This document shows, piece by piece, positions 60,562 through 64,000 of a stretch of 64,000 nucleotides of DNA. Position 1 is the first letter of the stretch. Each line of letters begins with the position of its first letter. Source of the DNA: Chloroflexota bacterium (lineage in GTDB: Bacteria > Chloroflexota > Anaerolineae > UBA4142 > SHND01). The DNA is taken from contig JAKOPZ010000274.1 of NCBI GenBank assembly GCA_029778615.1, positions 1 to 64,000 on the forward strand, in the 5' to 3' direction. The notes below the pieces were generated by a model. That model did not search any database. It was not told where the DNA came from and worked only from the letters and a program-made list of their open reading frames with translations. A program made the translations under genes and the position numbers.

Positions 60562-61542
60562 TCACACGCTCTCAATATCCGTGCGTATCTCCTCAATACT
60601 CTCCACACTCAGGACGCCGATTTTTTTCTGCGGCGGCGCGATGGCGGTTTCTTGCGCGCGGACGATTTCATCGGCTTTCTCCGCGCTCACCTCGCCCGGC
60701 GTTGGACCTTCGACCCAATAATCCGTGTCGGACGCGAATTCTTTTTTCCATACCGGCAAAATTACTTTGAGGCGTTCAATCGCATAACGACACGCGCTGA
60801 ACGCTTCCGCGCGGTGCGCGGCGGACGCGGCAATGATGACGGATGCTTCGCCGATTTGCAATCGTCCAACGCGATGCGCGATGGCGATACGAACATCACT
60901 CCAACGCTCGTTCACTTCGGCGCCAATTTGCGCGAGCATCCGTTCCGCGAGTTCGGGATACGCTTCGTATTCCAAAAATTTTATTTGCTTGTCATGCGCG
61001 TTGTCGCGCACGACGCCAATAAATGTTGTGATGCCGCCCGCACCGGGGTGTGAAACGCGCGCGACGAGAGAATCGAGTGAAAGCGGTTCAATCGTGACAA
61101 GAAAATTCCGTGTCACGTTAGAGACCGCGCGTTCCTTGCGGGCTTCCAATGGCGGCTTGCCGACGGCTGGTTTGGTTTCCGCTTTCGGTTGCGGTGAGGA
61201 TGGACCACCGCGCCGCGTTTTGCGTCTTGGGCGCGGTGCCGGTTCTTTTTGCGGCGGACGCGGCGCAAGTTTCGGCAAACGTTCGGGGCGATTGCCCGCG
61301 CCGCCGCTGACGGGCGGAAGGAATCCCACCTCTTCGCCGCCGTTCAAAATGGTTTCGGGTTTCGCTAACCGTTGGTTCACCGAGAATGCCGCGCGGATAT
61401 TTGCCACGCGCGGATTTTTAGCATTCGCCGTGTACTGATTCCAAAGTTCTTGTACGGTGATGCCCGGTTCGATTTCGCGCCAGTCTTCTTTGAGACCGAC
61501 ATATTCGCGAAAAATGGCAAAGAATTTTACATGCACTTTCAT
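60562..61542 (-). CDS. MoaD-MoaE fusion, molybdopterin synthase
   Basis: Both molybdopterin synthase subunits in one protein (326 aa), making molybdopterin from cyclic pyranopterin. The N-terminal MoaD part (about 1-81) ends in the sulfur-carrying VSGG. A basic Pro/Arg/Lys-rich linker (about 82-140) leads to MoaE, with GGITTFIGVVRDNA, HRVGRLQIGEASVIIAASAA, HRAEAFSACRYAIERLK and the substrate-binding VPVWKKE equivalent LPVWKKEF. MoaD works only with a free C-terminal Gly-Gly, so cleavage after the second Gly is expected, as shown for mycobacterial MoaX. Overlaps the TerC stop by one base. Confidence 0.92.
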   Translation of the reverse strand: MKVHVKFFAIFREYVGLKEDWREIEPGITVQELWNQYTANAKNPRVANIRAAFSVNQRLAKPETILNGGEEVGFLPPVSGGAGNRPERLPKLAPRPPQKEPAPRPRRKTRRGGPSSPQPKAETKPAVGKPPLEARKERAVSNVTRNFLVTIEPLSLDSLVARVSHPGAGGITTFIGVVRDNAHDKQIKFLEYEAYPELAERMLAQIGAEVNERWSDVRIAIAHRVGRLQIGEASVIIAASAAHRAEAFSACRYAIERLKVILPVWKKEFASDTDYWVEGPTPGEVSAEKADEIVRAQETAIAPPQKKIGVLSVESIEEIRTDIESV

Positions 61543-62528
61543 TACGATTCGTTACTCTCCTGCAGACGCGCAACTTGCTGTTCTTCACGCCGCTGCGCAA
61601 GAACGGACGCGACAATGGATATGGTCAGCGTTATCGCAATCACGCCGAGCGAGGCGAGAATCGGAATTTCGATATGAATGCCGATGAGGTCGGTCGCACC
61701 AATCAACATTTTCACGCCGACAAAGCCGAGCACAAACGAAAGCCCTAGTTTGAGATAACGGAAACTGCCGAGAACGCCGGCGAGCAAAAAGTAGAGGGCG
61801 CGCAAACCGAGAATCGCAAACACATTCGACGTGAACACAATGAACGGGTCAGTCGTAATCGCAAAAATTGCGGGGATGGAATCGAGCGCGAAAACCACAT
61901 CCGTCGTTTCGACCACCAACAGCACAATCAATAACGGCGTTGCCATCAACGCGCCTTTGGCAGCGCCATCCGCGCGCGTAAAAAATTTTGCGCCGTCAAA
62001 ATCTTTGCTGACGGGCATCACGCGCCGCACGATATTGATGAGCGGATTTTTTTCGGGATGAACCCCTTCGTCGGTTTGCGTACCGAGCTTGTACGCGGTG
62101 TAAATGAGGAACGCGCCGAAAAGATAAATGACCCATTCAAATTGATGAATCAGCGCGGCGCCGAGTCCAATCAACGTGCCGCGCAAAATCAGCGCGCCGA
62201 GAATGCCGAGAAAGAGAACGCGGTGTTGATATTTCTGTGGGACCTGGAAATAGGCAAAGATGACAACAAAAACAAAAATGTTGTCAACCGATAACGCTTT
62301 TTCGATGATATAGCCGGTGAAAAATTCGAACCCCGCCGTCGTGCCGCGTTCGTAAAACACAAATGCATTAAAGGTGAGCGAAATCCCGATCCAAAACATG
62401 CTCGTCCAAAATGCTTCTTTTGTTTTGATTTCATGCGGATTGCGGTTGATGACAAACAAGTCCAGCGCGAGCAAAAACGCAATCAGCCCGCCAAACGCAA
62501 TCCATAACATCGTACTATTTAAAACCAT
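61542..62528 (-). CDS. TerC/Alx family membrane protein
   Basis: Integral membrane protein (328 aa, about eight helices) of the TerC/Alx family, now linked to metal (manganese or calcium) export in the secretory path. Family marks: a charged loop in INRNPHEIKTKEAFWTSMFW, the acidic helix ALSVDNIFVFVVIFAYF, and VVETTDVVFALDSIPAIFAI. AGGAG lies eight bases before ATG 62528. The MoaDE gene overlaps its stop by one base, implying one transcript. No yybP-ykoY riboswitch could be recognised upstream. Confidence 0.9.
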   Translation of the reverse strand: MVLNSTMLWIAFGGLIAFLLALDLFVINRNPHEIKTKEAFWTSMFWIGISLTFNAFVFYERGTTAGFEFFTGYIIEKALSVDNIFVFVVIFAYFQVPQKYQHRVLFLGILGALILRGTLIGLGAALIHQFEWVIYLFGAFLIYTAYKLGTQTDEGVHPEKNPLINIVRRVMPVSKDFDGAKFFTRADGAAKGALMATPLLIVLLVVETTDVVFALDSIPAIFAITTDPFIVFTSNVFAILGLRALYFLLAGVLGSFRYLKLGLSFVLGFVGVKMLIGATDLIGIHIEIPILASLGVIAITLTISIVASVLAQRREEQQVARLQESNES

Positions 62529-62850
62529 TCACGCACTCCTGAGAAAGCATGGGTGCCGAGTGTGGTCGCCAAGAACTCACAACACAACTCGTCGCGGAAA
62601 ACGGTCGGACCCGAACATTACGCACTTTTGTTACGCACAATGCGGAAAAATTCGTCTGCAAAAGTTGAACAAATTTGAAATTTGTTTTACCGGTGCGTAG
62701 CATCAGTTACTGAGTAACGGGGTAGGGCACTTGCTTACGTCATGGTTTTTGACGTAGAGCGTCCAACCGTCGAGCCAATCCCCAACCATTCTAACAGACG
62801 CAGACGGATTTGCAAGAGGAAATTTGTCCACTCTATTTGCGTCACGAATA
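62529..62850. other. Intergenic region upstream of terC
   Basis: No gene is supported. It holds the palindrome at 62668-62686, TTACTGAGTAAC (62706-62717) and a TACGTCATGGTTTTTGACGTA hairpin (62735-62755). These may be regulatory for the minus-strand terC transcript. Confidence 0.5.
62668..62686. repeat. AAATTT-type palindrome
   Basis: AACAAATTTGAAATTTGTT, perfect around a central G. Core identical to 54853-54871. Confidence 0.6.
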
Positions 62851-62890
62851 AAAATGCGCGGGTCTCCCAAACGGAACCCGCGCATTTTTT
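62851..62890 (-). terminator. Terminator of the PNPase gene
   Basis: AAAAATGCGCGGGT (62851-62864) pairs perfectly with ACCCGCGCATTTTT (62877-62890) across a 12-base loop. It lies 14 bases past the pnp stop. On the minus strand a T-run follows. Confidence 0.9.
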
Positions 62891-62904
62891 TCAACACAAG
62901 CAAT

Positions 62905-64000
62905 TTAGGAGCGACGGGGTGGACCCTCGCGACGCGGGCGGTCATACCCGCCGCGTCCGCCGCCGCCGCGACTGCCGCCGCGATCTCCGCCGCGATTAAA
63001 ACCACCGCGGTCCCCATCACGGCGCGGTCCGCGACTCGCACCGCGATCTCCGCCACCGCCGCCGAGTTTCGGGTCGGCTTCGCGCGCTTGCTCCACAGTC
63101 CAACCTTCGAGCACCGCGCGACGCGAGAGGCGAATCTTTCCTTGCGCGTCAATGTCGGTAATCATCACCATCACGTCGTCGCCTTCTTTGACAACATCAC
63201 GCGGGTCTTTGACTTGATAGTCCGCGAGCTGCGAAACGTGCACGAGACCGTCAATCCCCGGCGCAATTTCGACGAACACGCCAAATTCCGCGAGGCGTAC
63301 AACTTTGCCCGTGTAGATGGCGCCGAGTTTTGGTGATTCGGTCATGGCGCGAATGCGTTCCATCACGCTCGCGGTGCCTTCGCCATTGACGCCGGAAATG
63401 AAAACGGTGCCGTCTTCTTCCACATCAATCTTGACATCGAATTCTTCTTGCAGCCCGCGAATCGTTTTGCCGCCGGGTCCGATGAGCGCACCAATTTTTT
63501 CTTGGTCAATCTTGATAGTGGTAATGCGCGGCGCGTACTGTGAAAGCTCGGCGCGCGGTGCGGCGATGGTGTCGGTAATGACTTTGAGAATTTGCATGCG
63601 CGCATCTTTGGCTTGCGCCAGCGCTTCTTTGAGAATGGCGGGCGCGACGCCTTGCAATTTCAAATCGAGCTGCAGCGCGGTAATGCCCATGCTCGTGCCT
63701 GCGACTTTGAAATCCATATCGCCGAGCGCGTCTTCCATGCCGAGAATGTCCGTCAGGACCGCGTGCCGACTACCTTCCACAATCAAGCCCATCGCAATTC
63801 CCGCGACGGGCGCGCTAATGGGCACCCCTGCATCCATCAACGCGAGCGTCGAACCGCAGACGCTTGCCATCGAGGTCGAACCGTTCGACGACATGACTTC
63901 GGAAACCAAACGGATGGTGTACGGAAATTCTTGTTCGGTGGGAATGACGGAACTGAGCGCGCGTTCTGCCAGCGCGCCGTGTCCGATTTCGCGGCGTCCG
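62905..64000 (-). CDS. pnp: Polynucleotide phosphorylase, C-terminal part, truncated by window edge
   Basis: 3'-5' exoribonuclease/polymerase of the RNA degradosome. About 365 C-terminal residues are visible and the frame stays open to the edge. In order: second RNase PH core ([58 protein letters not shown]), KH domain ([18 protein letters not shown]) and S1 domain ([30 protein letters not shown]). An unusual tail of about 55 residues rich in Arg-Gly-Gly ([19 protein letters not shown]) ends it; such tails bind RNA and are not part of the usual PNPase core. Confidence 0.95.
   Translation of the reverse strand, partial: GRREIGHGALAERALSSVIPTEQEFPYTIRLVSEVMSSNGSTSMASVCGSTLALMDAGVPISAPVAGIAMGLIVEGSRHAVLTDILGMEDALGDMDFKVAGTSMGITALQLDLKLQGVAPAILKEALAQAKDARMQILKVITDTIAAPRAELSQYAPRITTIKIDQEKIGALIGPGGKTIRGLQEEFDVKIDVEEDGTVFISGVNGEGTASVMERIRAMTESPKLGAIYTGKVVRLAEFGVFVEIAPGIDGLVHVSQLADYQVKDPRDVVKEGDDVMVMITDIDAQGKIRLSRRAVLEGWTVEQAREADPKLGGGGGDRGASRGPRRDGDRGGFNRGGDRGGSRGGGGRGGYDRPRREGPPRRS

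Noticed and set aside
62529-62700. yybP-ykoY manganese riboswitch upstream of terC
   Set aside because: The family often has one, but the conserved loops could not be found in this stretch by eye.

Overview
The window looks like a contig from an uncultivated Chloroflexota bacterium, most likely Anaerolineae-like. This is an inference from gene content and style. Supporting traits are many secreted lipoproteins with Thr-Pro-rich linkers after the lipobox, NHL and YVTN propeller proteins, a YesM/YesN plus sugar ABC uptake locus, a lone Flp-type pilin, very frequent CGCGCG words, and intergenic palindromes of the 'GTCATTTCGAGC...' type. No rRNA, tRNA, CRISPR array or transposase gene was seen.

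Layout. (1) 1-15.5 kb, L-arabinose/furanose uptake and use: partial araB (ribulokinase), a low-GC patch with a broken glycosidase-like gene and a secreted protein, a YesN-type regulator and YesM-type kinase, two YtfQ-like sugar-binding lipoproteins, a YtfR-like double ATPase, two YtfT/YjfF-like permeases, a TlpA/CcdA thiol-redox pair, then araD. (2) 15.6-24 kb, minus strand: two small DUF genes, then a tightly packed seven-gene operon read from a CarH/LitR-like B12 photoreceptor-regulator through an NDUFA9-like epimerase, a methyltransferase, an ABC exporter pair, a DNA photolyase and an ECF sigma factor. A clear inverted-repeat operator lies at its head. A DUF4139 gene is divergent from it. 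(3) 24-33 kb: DUF4139, DUF1028 and HhH genes, a transglutaminase-like gene, a 19-bp tandem array, an aldo/keto reductase and an envelope-glycan set (GT4, flippase-like, GT2). (4) 33-51 kb: mixed housekeeping and envelope genes: Flp pilin, a GT39-like membrane protein, DUF3048, patatin, a CoaE fusion, a repeat-bearing protein, a glycosidase-like lipoprotein, threonine dehydratase, a DUF402 gene broken by a 143-bp element, DUF3052, an epimerase, DUF72, endonuclease III, then a kinase-like membrane protein facing a P-loop NTPase with a winged helix. (5) 51.3-60.5 kb: a co-oriented island of secreted proteins, several sharing one small C-terminal domain. (6) 60.5-64 kb, minus strand: a MoaD-MoaE fusion, TerC and the C-terminal part of PNPase.

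How the parts work together. In region 1 the kinase/regulator pair probably senses an extracellular sugar and turns on the CUT2 importer. AraB and AraD then route pentose to xylulose-5-phosphate; araA is not in the window. In region 2 the B12 regulator should repress its own operon in the dark and release it in light, producing photolyase and an ECF sigma factor together with an exporter and two enzymes of unknown substrate. The DNA between genes holds several families of small palindromes. Some have entered coding sequence and supply signal-peptide, linker or tail residues, and one family has broken two genes.
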